From Xanthomonas sp. (GTDB taxonomy: Bacteria; Pseudomonadota; Gammaproteobacteria; Xanthomonadales; Xanthomonadaceae), in NCBI RefSeq assembly GCF_017163755.1, contig NZ_JAFIWC010000009.1, forward strand, positions 91,242 through 155,241: a stretch of DNA of 64,000 nt, read 5' to 3'. The translations under genes were made by a program, and so were the position numbers. A model generated the notes under the pieces. The model worked only from the letters and a program-made list of their open reading frames with translations. It was not told the DNA's origin and ran no database searches. Shown in pieces: positions 16,509 to 25,141 of the stretch (positions are counted from its first letter, which is position 1; the number at the start of each line of letters is the position of its first letter).

Positions 16509-18215
16509 ATGTACCGATTGCGACCTTCCGTTCTGATGCTGATGCTGGCCGGCTGCGCGTCGATGCCCGCCGCCATGGCCGCCGGCGAATCGTACGACGT
16601 GCTGATACGCAACGGCGTGGTCTACGACGGCAGCGGCGCCGCCGGCCGGCGCGTGGACGTGGCGGTGCGCGCGGACCGCATCGCCGCGCTGCTGCCGGCG
16701 GGGAGCGCGGCGGTGGCCACGCGCACCGTCGATGCCCGCGGCCATGCGGTGGCGCCGGGCTTCATCAACATGCTGAGCTGGGCGCCGGAAGCGCTGATCG
16801 TCGATGGCCGCGGCGTGAGCGACACCAAGCAGGGCGTGACCCTGGAGGTATTCGGCGAAGGCTGGTCGATGGGCCCGTACACCCCGGCGATGAAGGCCGA
16901 TGCGCTGAAGCAGCAGGGCGACATCCGCTACCCGATCGAATGGACCACGCTGGGCGAGTACCTGGACTACCTGCAACGGCGCGGCATCACGCCGAACGTG
17001 GCCTCGTTCGTCGGCGCCACCACGGTGCGCATCCACGAACTGGGCGAAGGCGACGTCGAGCCGGACGCCGCGCAGCTTGCGCGCATGCAGGCGCTGGTGC
17101 GCCAGGCGATGGCCGAAGGCGCGCTGGGCGTGGGCGGCTCGCTGATCTATCCGCCGGCCGCGTTCGCCGACACCGGCGAGCTGGTCGCGCTCGCGCAGGC
17201 CGCGGCCGAATCCGGCGGCGGCTATGTCGCGCACATGCGCAGCGAGGCGGACCGGTTCCTGGAAGCGCTGGACGAGACCATCGCCATCGCCCGCGCCACC
17301 GGACAGCGCGCCGAGGTCTACCACCTCAAGGCGGCGGGCGAGAAGAACTGGCCGAAGATGGCCCAGGCGATCGCCAGGATCGACCAGGCGCGCAAGCAAG
17401 GCCTGGCGGTCAGCGCCAACATGTACGCCTACACCGCCGGCGCCACCGGCCTGACCGCGGGCCTGCCGCCCTGGGTGCAGGCCGGCGGCCACGACGCGAT
17501 GGTCGCCCGGCTCAAGGATCCGGCCACCCGCGCGCGGGTGATCGCCGAGATGAAGGACCCCAACGTGGACTGGGAGAACATCCGCCTGCTCACCGGTTCC
17601 GACGAGCGCGTGCTGTTCATCGAGTTCAAGAACGAAAAGCTCAAGCCGTTGCTCGGAAAGACCCTGGCCGAAGTGGCCAGGGCGCGCGGCAAGTCCGCCG
17701 AGGAGACCGTGCTCGACCTGATCGTGGAGGACGATTCGCGCGTGGTCGCCGCGTATTTCCTGATGAGCGAGGAGAACGTCGAGCTGGGCCTGAAGCAGCC
17801 GTGGACCAGCCTGGGTTCGGACGCCGAATCGTCGGCGCCGGAGGGCGTGTTCCTCGAATCCAGCACGCATCCGCGCGCCTACGGCAACGTCGCCCGGTTC
17901 CTGGGCCACTACGTGCGCGAGCGCAAGCTGATGCCGCTGGAAGAGGGCATCCACCGGCTGACCGGCTTGCCGGCGGCGAACTGGAAACTGCGCGACCGCG
18001 GATGCCTGAAGCCGGGCTGCTACGCCGACATCGTGGTGTTCGACCCGGCCACGATCGCCGACCACGCCACCTACAAGGCGCCGCAGCAGTACGCGACCGG
18101 CGTCAGCGACGTGTTCGTCAATGGCGTGCAGGTGCTGCGCCAGGGCGAGCACACCGGCGCCAAGCCGGGGCGGGTGGTGCGCGGGCCGGGATGGCGCGAA
18201 CCCAAGCGGGAATGA
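16509..18215 (+). CDS. N-acyl-D-amino-acid deacylase family amidohydrolase, exported
   Basis: The 568-residue protein has a signal peptide with a possible lipobox (MLAGC, Cys15) and an amidohydrolase fold typical of D-aminoacylases. Conserved metal-binding or active-site pieces are present: AHMRSEAD, EVYHLKAAG, SLGSDAES and STHPRAYGN. The usual HxH at the end of the first strand is missing, because the sequence reads GFINMLSWAPE (Asn87 onward). The usual Cys ligand after GVT is also changed (GVTLEVFGEGWS). Family members cleave N-acyl-D-amino acids, and this subtype may do so with a single metal. It closes operon A, 63 bases after the transporter, and is followed by a strong hairpin. Confidence 0.82.
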   Translation: MYRLRPSVLMLMLAGCASMPAAMAAGESYDVLIRNGVVYDGSGAAGRRVDVAVRADRIAALLPAGSAAVATRTVDARGHAVAPGFINMLSWAPEALIVDGRGVSDTKQGVTLEVFGEGWSMGPYTPAMKADALKQQGDIRYPIEWTTLGEYLDYLQRRGITPNVASFVGATTVRIHELGEGDVEPDAAQLARMQALVRQAMAEGALGVGGSLIYPPAAFADTGELVALAQAAAESGGGYVAHMRSEADRFLEALDETIAIARATGQRAEVYHLKAAGEKNWPKMAQAIARIDQARKQGLAVSANMYAYTAGATGLTAGLPPWVQAGGHDAMVARLKDPATRARVIAEMKDPNVDWENIRLLTGSDERVLFIEFKNEKLKPLLGKTLAEVARARGKSAEETVLDLIVEDDSRVVAAYFLMSEENVELGLKQPWTSLGSDAESSAPEGVFLESSTHPRAYGNVARFLGHYVRERKLMPLEEGIHRLTGLPAANWKLRDRGCLKPGCYADIVVFDPATIADHATYKAPQQYATGVSDVFVNGVQVLRQGEHTGAKPGRVVRGPGWREPKRE

Positions 18216-18219
18216 GCGC

Positions 18220-18246
18220 GGCGCCGGCGCGTCGTGCGCCGGCGCC
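18220..18246. terminator. Hairpin after operon A
   Basis: GGCGCCGGCGC (18220-18230) and GCGCCGGCGCC (18236-18246) form a perfect 11-bp stem with a 5-base loop, directly after the deacylase stop codon. A short TTTT follows about fifteen bases later. It separates operon A from the promoter of operon B and is the best terminator candidate in the window. Confidence 0.6.
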
Positions 18247-18273
18247 CGCGCGCGCAATGGTTTTCCAAGCGTA

Positions 18274-18311
18274 TTGACAATTCTCTGATTAGGACCATTA
18301 TCCCTGATCAG
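18274..18311 (+). promoter_or_regulatory. Promoter/operator of operon B (copy 2 of a shared element)
   Basis: TTGACA (18274-18279), a 16-base spacer and CATTAT (18296-18301) repeat the element at 11913 with one base changed. CTGAT (18285-18289) and ATCAG (18307-18311) again flank the -10, with a spacing one base shorter than in copy 1. The TonB-dependent receptor starts about 85 bases downstream. Confidence 0.7.
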
Positions 18312-18385
18312 AGCATGCCGCTCGCCGCGAGCGCCCCACCGCCGGGCACCCCGCCGCGAACCGATCGCCCTTCCGGGAGAGCAAG

Positions 18386-20731
18386 ATGAACGCGCTTCAG
18401 TCCACCCGCTCGTGGTATCGCTCGCCGTTGTCCCTCGCCATCGCCGGCACCCTGGCGTGGACGGCCGCGGTCCCGGCCCTGGCGCAGGCGAGTTCCGAGG
18501 CCGCCGGGCCGCCGGTCTCCGCCGAGCGCATGGCCACGCTCGACAGGATCGAGGTCACCGCCAACAAGCGCGTGGAGAACATCCGCGACGTCGCCGCCTC
18601 GATCAGCGTCATCGGCGAGCGCCAGCTGGAGAACCTCGGGGTCAATTCGCTGGCCGACTACGCCGGCCTGATTCCAGGAATGCAGGTGCAGGACAGCGGC
18701 AGTCCCGGGCAGACCTCGGTGTCGTTGCGCGGCATCTCCGCGCTGTCCTCCGGCGCCACGGTGGCGACCTACATCGACGAGGTGCCGGTGGGCTCCAGCG
18801 GCATCTACCAGGGCGCCAACACCTTGATGCTGGACGTGCTGCCCTACGACATCACCCGGGTCGAGGTGCTGCGCGGGCCGCAGGGCACGCTCTACGGTGC
18901 CGGCGCGATCGGCGGATTGCTCAAGTACGTCACGCGCGCGCCCGAGGTGAGCGGCGAGGAGTTCCGTGTCGGTTTCGGCCTGCGCTCGGTGGCCGGCGGC
19001 GGACAGGGCTGGAACACGCGTTTCGGGGCGAGCGTGCCGCTGAAGGAGGATCGCCTGGGACTGCGCATGAGCTTTGCGCGCAACGCGCTGCCCGGATACA
19101 CCGACAACGCCACCGACGGCCGCAAGGACATCAACGACAGCGAACAGATGGGCGCGCGCGCGGCGCTGTTCTGGGACGGCGACGCGTTCGACGCGAACCT
19201 GTCGGTGCTGCACCAGCGCATCGATGCCGACGGACGCGGCGGGACCGCGCTGGACCCGGACACGCTCGAGCCGCTGTTCGGCGACCACGTGGACCGGACC
19301 TGGCAACCGCAGCCGTTCTCCAAGGAACTGACCCTGACCTCGCTGAGCCTGGAATGGGACCTGGGCTGGGCGGACCTGGTGTCGGCCACCGGCTGGTCGC
19401 AGACCGACACCATGACCCAGACCGATTCGACCATCCAGTTCGGCGAGGTGGCCAATCTGCTGCTGGGCCTGCCGGAGGCGGGCAGTTCCTTCGTGCGCTA
19501 CACGTTCGACCTGGACAAGGTGACCCAGGAACTGCGGCTGAGCTCCAAGAGCGGCGGCACGTTCGAGTGGCTGCTGGGCGCGTTCTACACCAAGGAGGAC
19601 GCGTTGCAGCGCCAGCTCGCCTCGCTCAGCCAGCTCGACGGTTCGCCGCTGCCGGCGCCTTACGACGCGATGTACTCGACGCTGACCTTGCTCGGCATGC
19701 CGAGCACCTACAAGGAGTTCGCGGTGTTCGCCAACGGCTCGTGGCGCATCGGCGATCGTTTCAAGATCGATGCCGGCGTGCGCCAGGCGCGCAACGAACA
19801 ATGGTTCAGCCAGAACGTGAGCGAGGGCATCCTGGTCCCGCTCGGCGATACGCCCGGCGAATCCGAGGAGGACGTGTTCACCTGGAGCCTGAGCCCGCAG
19901 TTCAAGCTGGGCGAGGAATCCATGCTCTATGCGCGCGTGGCGACCGGCTATCAACCGGGCGGGCCGAACGTGGCGCTTCCGGGCATACCGCCCAAGGTGG
20001 ATTCCTCGATGCTGACCAGCTACGAACTCGGGCTGAAGTCCCAGTTCGCCGACCGGCGCGTGCAACTGGACCTGGCCGCGTTCCGCATCGAGTGGGACGA
20101 CATCCAGGTGAGCTCGTCCTTCAACGGCATCGGCGGCCTGGTCAACGGCGGCGAGGCGACCAGCGAAGGCGCCGAACTGTCCACCCAGTTCCTGGCCACC
20201 GACCACTGGACCGTCGGCTTCAATGTCGCCTACACCAAGGCCCGCATCAAGAACGACTTCGAGCCCACGGTGATCCCGCAGGACGGCTTCGACATCGTGC
20301 TCAATACCGGCCTGGCCGGCGACCGCATGCCGTACGCGCCGCGGCTGGCGTGGGCGCTGAACACCGAATACGCCTTCGCCACCGGTGGCGGCTTCACCGG
20401 CCAGGTGGGCGCTTCGCTGCGCGGCGTGGGCTCGCAGCTCAACGACACCACCGAGCGCCAGCGGGTGACCGCGCCGGGCGACCCGTCGACCGTGCTGGAC
20501 GAGGTGGTGACGCCGCCGCTGCGGCTGGACAGTTACCGTACCGTGGACGTGTACGCGGGCATCGGCAGGAACAACTGGGAACTGCGCGTCTATGCCAACA
20601 ACCTCACCAACGAAGACGCCTGGTCGTCGTTGACGCCGGTGGACAGCGAGGTGAGCGGCACGCCGGTGCAGGTGGCGGCGGTGCCGATCCGGCCGCGCAC
20701 CGTGGGCATCGAGATCGACTACCGGTTCTAG
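18386..20731 (+). CDS. TonB-dependent outer-membrane receptor
   Basis: The 781-residue protein has a signal peptide (about 1-32), a TonB-box-like segment (LDRIEVTA near residue 53), a plug domain (about 65-175: SVSLRGISALSSG, VEVLRGPQGTLYG) and a beta-barrel ending in the aromatic C-terminus (IEIDYRF). There is no STN domain, so it is not a transducing receptor. It would carry a large or scarce substrate across the outer membrane. Its operon partners (DgcN-like enzyme, permease, serine hydrolase) and the shared promoter with the D-amino-acid operon suggest a peptide or amino-acid conjugate rather than iron, but this is inference. A ribosome-binding site (GGGAG) precedes the ATG. Confidence 0.88.
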   Translation: MNALQSTRSWYRSPLSLAIAGTLAWTAAVPALAQASSEAAGPPVSAERMATLDRIEVTANKRVENIRDVAASISVIGERQLENLGVNSLADYAGLIPGMQVQDSGSPGQTSVSLRGISALSSGATVATYIDEVPVGSSGIYQGANTLMLDVLPYDITRVEVLRGPQGTLYGAGAIGGLLKYVTRAPEVSGEEFRVGFGLRSVAGGGQGWNTRFGASVPLKEDRLGLRMSFARNALPGYTDNATDGRKDINDSEQMGARAALFWDGDAFDANLSVLHQRIDADGRGGTALDPDTLEPLFGDHVDRTWQPQPFSKELTLTSLSLEWDLGWADLVSATGWSQTDTMTQTDSTIQFGEVANLLLGLPEAGSSFVRYTFDLDKVTQELRLSSKSGGTFEWLLGAFYTKEDALQRQLASLSQLDGSPLPAPYDAMYSTLTLLGMPSTYKEFAVFANGSWRIGDRFKIDAGVRQARNEQWFSQNVSEGILVPLGDTPGESEEDVFTWSLSPQFKLGEESMLYARVATGYQPGGPNVALPGIPPKVDSSMLTSYELGLKSQFADRRVQLDLAAFRIEWDDIQVSSSFNGIGGLVNGGEATSEGAELSTQFLATDHWTVGFNVAYTKARIKNDFEPTVIPQDGFDIVLNTGLAGDRMPYAPRLAWALNTEYAFATGGGFTGQVGASLRGVGSQLNDTTERQRVTAPGDPSTVLDEVVTPPLRLDSYRTVDVYAGIGRNNWELRVYANNLTNEDAWSSLTPVDSEVSGTPVQVAAVPIRPRTVGIEIDYRF

Positions 20732-20769
20732 CCGCGGTGCCGCGCGCACGGACGGTTCGCTTCGCATCC

Positions 20770-20790
20770 GCCGCGCCGCCCTGGCGCGGC
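20770..20790. terminator. Hairpin between the receptor and dgcN genes
   Basis: GCCGCGCC (20770-20777) pairs with GGCGCGGC (20783-20790) across a 5-base loop. It lies in the 90-base gap after the receptor gene and has no T-run. It may reduce expression of the following genes relative to the receptor. Confidence 0.4.
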
Positions 20791-20821
20791 GCCTCCATGA
20801 TCTTCCAGTGACCGACACCGT

Positions 20822-21865
20822 ATGCCACAGACCCGCTTGTCCGCTCCACCGGCATTGCAGGCGTTGCCCGCGCCGCACCTGCTGTTCCTGGGCGACATCG
20901 CCGAGCCCGGCTACGCCAAGACCGCCTTCGGATTGCGCGACTGGGCGCCGGAGCGCTGCATCGGCGAGTTCGCCTGCGCCGGCGCGGGCGTCACCACCGG
21001 GCTGCCGCCGATGGTGCCGGCCGAGGCCGCGGCGCGGGGCGCGCGCTCGATGGTGATCGGCGTGGCCAATCCCGGCGGGGTCGTCCCGGAGGCGTGGGTG
21101 GCGCCGCTGCTGCAGGCGATGGAAGCCGGCCTGGACATCGTCAGCGGCATGCACGTGCGGATGGGCGAGATCGGGCGCCTGCGCGACGCGGCGGCCGCGC
21201 TGGGATGCCGGCTCATCGACGTGCGCCAGCCGCCGCCGGGGATCGGCGTGGCCAGCGGCCGGCCGCGCAGCGGCAAGCGGCTGCTGACGGTGGGCACCGA
21301 CTGCGCATTGGGCAAGAAATACACCGCGCTGGCGCTGGCCAGGGCGTTCGCGCAGCGCGGCGCCGATGCGGATTTCCGCGCCACCGGCCAGACCGGGATC
21401 ATGATCGCCGGCAGCGGCATCCCGATGGACGCGGTGGTGTCGGACTTCGCCGCCGGCGCGGCCGAACTGCTGTCGCCCGACGCCGCCGACGACCACTGGG
21501 ACGTGATCGAAGGGCAGGGTTCGCTGTTCCATCCGGCCTATGCCGGCGTCTCGCTGGCGCTGCTGCACGGCAGCCAGCCGGACGTGGTGGTGGTCTGCCA
21601 CCAGCCCGGGCGCGAGCGCGTGCTGGGCCATCCCGGGTTCGCGCTGCCCAGCATCGAGGAGACCATCGCGCTGGCGTTGCAGCTGGGGCGGCGCACCAAT
21701 CCGTCCATCCGCTGCGCCGGGGTGAGCCTCAACACATCGCACCTGGACGAGGCCGCCGCGCACGCGCTGTGCGCGGCGGAGAGCCGGCGGCTGGGCTGCG
21801 CGGTCGCCGATCCGATGCGCGGCGGTGCGGCGTTCGACCGTTTGGTGGAGGATTGCCTGGCATGA
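20822..21865 (+). CDS. dgcN: DUF1611 family protein, DgcN-like (D-glutamate N-acetyltransferase)
   Basis: The 347-residue protein matches the DUF1611 layout: an N-terminal Rossmann-like part (LFLGDI, MVIGVANPGG, DIVSGMHVRMGE), then a P-loop-like NTPase fold with GTDCALGKKYTA at about residues 157-168 and DVIEGQGSLFHP. DgcN proteins of this family acetylate D-glutamate, and an enolase-type DgcA then racemises the product. That partner is encoded at 14080. A D-aminoacylase and two hydrolases nearby could supply or finish the substrate. The assignment rests on family membership and on the paired DgcA-like gene. No signal peptide; cytoplasmic. The stop overlaps a short frame at 21862. Confidence 0.78.
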   Translation: MPQTRLSAPPALQALPAPHLLFLGDIAEPGYAKTAFGLRDWAPERCIGEFACAGAGVTTGLPPMVPAEAAARGARSMVIGVANPGGVVPEAWVAPLLQAMEAGLDIVSGMHVRMGEIGRLRDAAAALGCRLIDVRQPPPGIGVASGRPRSGKRLLTVGTDCALGKKYTALALARAFAQRGADADFRATGQTGIMIAGSGIPMDAVVSDFAAGAAELLSPDAADDHWDVIEGQGSLFHPAYAGVSLALLHGSQPDVVVVCHQPGRERVLGHPGFALPSIEETIALALQLGRRTNPSIRCAGVSLNTSHLDEAAAHALCAAESRRLGCAVADPMRGGAAFDRLVEDCLA

Positions 21866-21924
21866 CACCGACCGCCCACCGCATCGCCCTGGCCCGCGCC
21901 GACGCGCGAGGGTACGCGCCGTGA
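21862..21924 (+). other. 20-codon frame bridging dgcN and the permease gene
   Basis: ATG 21862 overlaps the dgcN stop (ATGA) and opens a 20-residue frame (MTPTAHRIALARADARGYAP) whose TGA overlaps the GTG start of the permease. It could be a translational coupler or the truncated 5' end of a lost gene. The peptide matches nothing I recognise. Confidence 0.35.
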
Positions 21925-23036
21925 CCGCCGCGCCCAGCTGGTTCCAGCGCTACCTGCTGCCGGGCTTCGTGTTCCAGGCGGCGGTGATCGCCGGCGGCTA
22001 CGCCACCGGGCGCGAACTGGTGGAGTTCTTCCTGCCGGCCGGGCCATGGGGCGGCCTGCTGGGCATGGCGGTCAGCATGCTGGTGTGGAGCGCGGTGCTG
22101 ATGCTCAGTTTCGAACTGGCGCGGGTCACGCGGGCGTACGACTACCGGTCCTTCTTCAAGGTGTTGCTGGGCCGCGCCTGGTTCCTGTTCGAGATCGGCT
22201 ACGTCGCGCTGATGATCGTGATCCTGGCGGTGATGGGCGCGGCCGCCGGCGAGATCGCGCACAGCCTGTTCGGCCTGCCGAAGCTGGCCGGCTCGCTGGG
22301 CATGATCGCCGCCACCGGGCTGATGCTGGTCTACAGCAGCGCGGCGATCGAGACGTTCCTCACCGCCTCGGTGGGCTATCTGTACCTGGTCTATTTCGTG
22401 TTCCTGGTCTGGAGCGTGGTCGCGTTCGGCGGGCGCATCGAAGCCAACTTCGCCGCCGTGCCGCTCGCCGATGGCTGGTTCGCCGCCGGGATCACCTACG
22501 CCGGCTACAACGTCGCCACCATCCCGGCGGTGCTGTTCTGCATCCGCCACCTGCGCAGCCGCCGCGAGGCGCTCGCCGCCGGCGCGCTGGCCGGTCCGCT
22601 GGGCATGCTGCCGGGCGTGGTGTTCTACATCGCGATGATGGGCTACTACCACGAGATCGGCGCCGAGGCGCTGCCGTCGGCGTTCCTGCTCGGCAAGCTG
22701 CACGCGCCGTGGTTCGAGTGGGCGTTCCAGATCGCGGTGCTGCTGACCCTGGTGGACACCGGCGTGGCCCTGCTGCACGCCCTCAACGAGCGCGTGGCCA
22801 AGGCCTTCGAGGAGCGGCGCCGGCCGATGCCGCAGGCGCTGCGTCCGGCGCTGGCGGTGGGCACGATGCTGCTCGCGGTGTACGCCGCCAGCGCCGTCGG
22901 CCTGGTCGAGCTGATCGCCAAGGGCTATGGCACGCTGACCTGGCTGTTCCTGGCGGTGTACGTGCTGCCGCTGATCACCTGGGGCGTGTGGCTGCTGTGG
23001 CGCCGTCCGCGGCGCGTCGACGCCGACCTTCGCTAG
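21921..23036 (+). CDS. YkvI-like membrane permease (APC-superfamily type)
   Basis: The 371-residue protein has about ten membrane helices and begins FQRYLLPGFVFQAAVIAGGYATGRELVEFF, a pattern typical of the YkvI/COG3949 group of inner-membrane proteins related to amino-acid or nucleobase permeases. No substrate has been firmly assigned to the group. Position after the DgcN-like gene suggests transport of an amino acid or small amide in this pathway. It begins with GTG overlapping the stop of the 20-codon frame (GTGA), which implies coupled translation. The gene ends 21 bases before the serine hydrolase. I am sure of the membrane nature and less sure of the role. Confidence 0.72.
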   Translation: MTAAPSWFQRYLLPGFVFQAAVIAGGYATGRELVEFFLPAGPWGGLLGMAVSMLVWSAVLMLSFELARVTRAYDYRSFFKVLLGRAWFLFEIGYVALMIVILAVMGAAAGEIAHSLFGLPKLAGSLGMIAATGLMLVYSSAAIETFLTASVGYLYLVYFVFLVWSVVAFGGRIEANFAAVPLADGWFAAGITYAGYNVATIPAVLFCIRHLRSRREALAAGALAGPLGMLPGVVFYIAMMGYYHEIGAEALPSAFLLGKLHAPWFEWAFQIAVLLTLVDTGVALLHALNERVAKAFEERRRPMPQALRPALAVGTMLLAVYAASAVGLVELIAKGYGTLTWLFLAVYVLPLITWGVWLLWRRPRRVDADLR

Positions 23037-23057
23037 CCAACCTTTGGGGAATCCACG

Positions 23058-24668
23058 ATGAGCGCCATTGCGAACTGCCTGCGGGTCCTGCTCGCCGCGA
23101 CCGGCCTCGCGCTGGCCGCCGCGGCCTGGGCCGCGCCGCCGCCGGGCTTCGACGCGCGCGTGGAGAAAGCGCTGCGCGAACACGGCGTGCCGGGCATGGC
23201 GATCGCCATCGTCGAACACGGCAGGATCGTGCACGCCAAGGGCTACGGTGTGCGCAGGCTGGGCGCGACCGACGCGGTCGATGCGGACACCATCTTCCCC
23301 ACCGGCTCCACCGGCAAGGCCTTCACCGCCGCGGCGCTGGCGATCCTGGTGGACGAGGGCAAGCTGGGCTGGGACGACAAGGTCATCGACCACCTGCCCG
23401 AGTTCCGCATGTACGACGCCTGGGTGACGCGCGAGATGACCGTGCGCGACCTGCTGGTGCACCGCAGCGGCCTGGGGCTGGGCGCCGGCGATCTGCTGTT
23501 CGTGCCACGCAGCTCGCGCAGCCGCGGCGACATCGTCCGCGCGCTGCGCCACATCAGGCCGGCCACCAGCTTCCGCAGCAACTACGCCTACGACAACATC
23601 CTGTACATCGTCGCCGGCGAGGTGATCGCCGCGGCCAGCGGACAGGACTGGGAAAGCTTCATGCGCGAGCGCGTGTTCAAGCCGGCGGGCATGAGCCGCT
23701 CGGTCAGCGACGAGAAGGACCGGTTCGCCAATCCGAACCGGGCGCAGCCGCATGCGCGCCTGGACCCGCGCGCGCGCGGGCTCGGCCCGCAGCAGGCGCT
23801 GCCCGAGCGCGAGGGCCTGGGCCAGGTAGGCGCGCCGGCCGGCGGCCTGTCGTCCAGCGCCAACGACCTGGCGCGCTGGCTGCAGATACAGCTGGCGCGC
23901 GGCGAGTTGCCCGGCGCCGACGGCAAGCGCCTGTACAGCGAGGCGTCGGCACAGGCGATGTGGACCCCGCAGGTGCCGGTGCCGATCAATGCGTATCCGG
24001 CGCCGATCGCCGACATCACGCCGAACTTCTCCGGCTACGCGCTGGGCTGGAACGTGCAGGACTATCGCGGGGTCAAGGTGGTGCAGCACGGCGGCGCGGT
24101 GTTCGGCGTGCTGACCTTCATCGTGCTGGTGCCCGGGCGCGATGTGGGCATCTCGCTGCAGATGAACGCCGAGGACGTGGGCGTGATGCGCGGGCTGGGC
24201 TACGAACTGCTCGACCACTACCTGGGCCTGGAGCCGCGCGACTGGGTGGCGGCGTTCCAGGCCTGGAACCGGCAGCGCCTGGATGCCGGCCTGGCGGCGC
24301 TGCAGGCGGCCGGCGGCGGCGTGCGCAAGGCCTCGCGTCCGTCGCTGCCCGCCGCCGGTTACGCCGGCCGCTATGCCGATGCCTGGTACGGGCCGATCGA
24401 GATCGCCGAGCGCTCGGGCAAGCTGCGCATCGACTTCAAGCAGACCCCGAACATGGCCGGGACGCTCGGCCATTGGCAGTACGACACCTTCCGCGTGCAG
24501 TGGGACGACAGTGCGATCGAGCCGGCCTACGTCACCTTCGCGCTGGATGCCGAGGGCAAGGTCGCGCAGATCACGATGAAGCCGGTGTCGCCGCTCGCCG
24601 ACTTCAGCTACGACTACCAGGATCTGCTGTTCACGCCGGTGGCCGACGCGCGCGCCGCTGCGCCGTAG
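23058..24668 (+). CDS. Exported serine hydrolase, beta-lactamase family with C-terminal DUF3471-like domain
   Basis: The 536-residue protein has a signal peptide (about 1-26), then a class C-type serine hydrolase domain with Ser84-Thr-Gly-Lys87 (SxxK), Tyr178-Asp-Asn180 (YxN) and HGG (VQHGGAVFG). The last ~110 residues (YAGRYADAWYGPIEI onward) form a small beta-rich domain of the DUF3471/lipocalin-like kind that often follows such hydrolases. Likely activity is on D-amino-acid peptides or esters in the periplasm. It closes operon B and is a distant paralogue of the membrane-anchored hydrolase heading operon A, so each operon has one exported hydrolase and one transporter. Confidence 0.87.
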   Translation: MSAIANCLRVLLAATGLALAAAAWAAPPPGFDARVEKALREHGVPGMAIAIVEHGRIVHAKGYGVRRLGATDAVDADTIFPTGSTGKAFTAAALAILVDEGKLGWDDKVIDHLPEFRMYDAWVTREMTVRDLLVHRSGLGLGAGDLLFVPRSSRSRGDIVRALRHIRPATSFRSNYAYDNILYIVAGEVIAAASGQDWESFMRERVFKPAGMSRSVSDEKDRFANPNRAQPHARLDPRARGLGPQQALPEREGLGQVGAPAGGLSSSANDLARWLQIQLARGELPGADGKRLYSEASAQAMWTPQVPVPINAYPAPIADITPNFSGYALGWNVQDYRGVKVVQHGGAVFGVLTFIVLVPGRDVGISLQMNAEDVGVMRGLGYELLDHYLGLEPRDWVAAFQAWNRQRLDAGLAALQAAGGGVRKASRPSLPAAGYAGRYADAWYGPIEIAERSGKLRIDFKQTPNMAGTLGHWQYDTFRVQWDDSAIEPAYVTFALDAEGKVAQITMKPVSPLADFSYDYQDLLFTPVADARAAAP

Positions 24669-24878
24669 CCGGCGGGCGTCCGGCAGGACCTCGTCTGCCC
24701 GGATGGCGGCGACATCCGGGGTTCGTCTCGCGGCCATCGCCGCGGGATCGGCGCGCGCCTCGGTGGCAGGGCCTGCGAGGGACAAGCACCGGCGTTCATG
24801 GCGCCAAGGCTGCGTCGCGGCACCGAAAGCCCCAGGCCTGCCGCGGGCGGGGAGTGGTGTCGCGAAGGGTTGTAAGGG

Positions 24879-24907
24879 CGTATACGGAACATATACGATA
24901 CGTATAT
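24879..24907. promoter_or_regulatory. Palindromic operator upstream of the parD-like/map unit
   Basis: An 8-base palindrome CGTATACG (24879-24886) is followed by a 7-base inverted repeat ATATACG (24891-24897) / CGTATAT (24901-24907) with a 3-base spacer. The core TATACG is repeated three times. The A/T-rich block stands out in its GC-rich setting and ends 21 bases before the ATG of the ParD-like gene. Ribbon-helix-helix antitoxins bind such tandem palindromes to repress their own operon. Confidence 0.6.
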
Positions 24908-24928
24908 TCGCCAGACCCCGGAACCGCC

Positions 24929-25141
24929 ATGGGCATCGTCAACATCGACGACGAACTGCACGACCAGCTACGCCGCGCCTGCACGGTGACCAGCCGTTCC
25001 ATCAATGCGCAGGCCAACTTCTGGATCAAGGTCGGCATGCTGTGCGAGATGCACCCGGAGTTGTCGTTCCAGGACCTCGTCGCGCGCGAGCTGCGCGAGG
25101 CCGGGGTCCGGCCGCAGGCGTTGAAGCCGGGGCGGGCGTGA
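24929..25141 (+). CDS. ParD-like ribbon-helix-helix protein
   Basis: This 70-residue protein (GIVNIDDELHDQLRRA, SRSINAQANFWIKVG) belongs to the ParD-like group: an N-terminal beta strand and helices of the ribbon-helix-helix type used for DNA binding. ParD antitoxins normally precede a ParE toxin gene. Here no ParE is present, and the next gene, overlapping by GTGA, is a methionine aminopeptidase. The protein is therefore more likely an operon autoregulator than an antitoxin, though an antitoxin role against a partner elsewhere is possible. The tandem palindromes at 24879-24907 are its expected binding site. Confidence 0.75.
   Translation: MGIVNIDDELHDQLRRACTVTSRSINAQANFWIKVGMLCEMHPELSFQDLVARELREAGVRPQALKPGRA

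Noticed and set aside
15054..18257. Minus-strand frame of over 1,000 codons across the transporter and deacylase genes
   Set aside because: Antisense shadow; the plus strand has two recognisable enzymes with overlapping starts and stops.
18308..21868. Minus-strand frame of about 1,190 codons opposite the receptor and dgcN genes
   Set aside because: No domain or start signal; composition typical of the reverse of GC-rich coding DNA.
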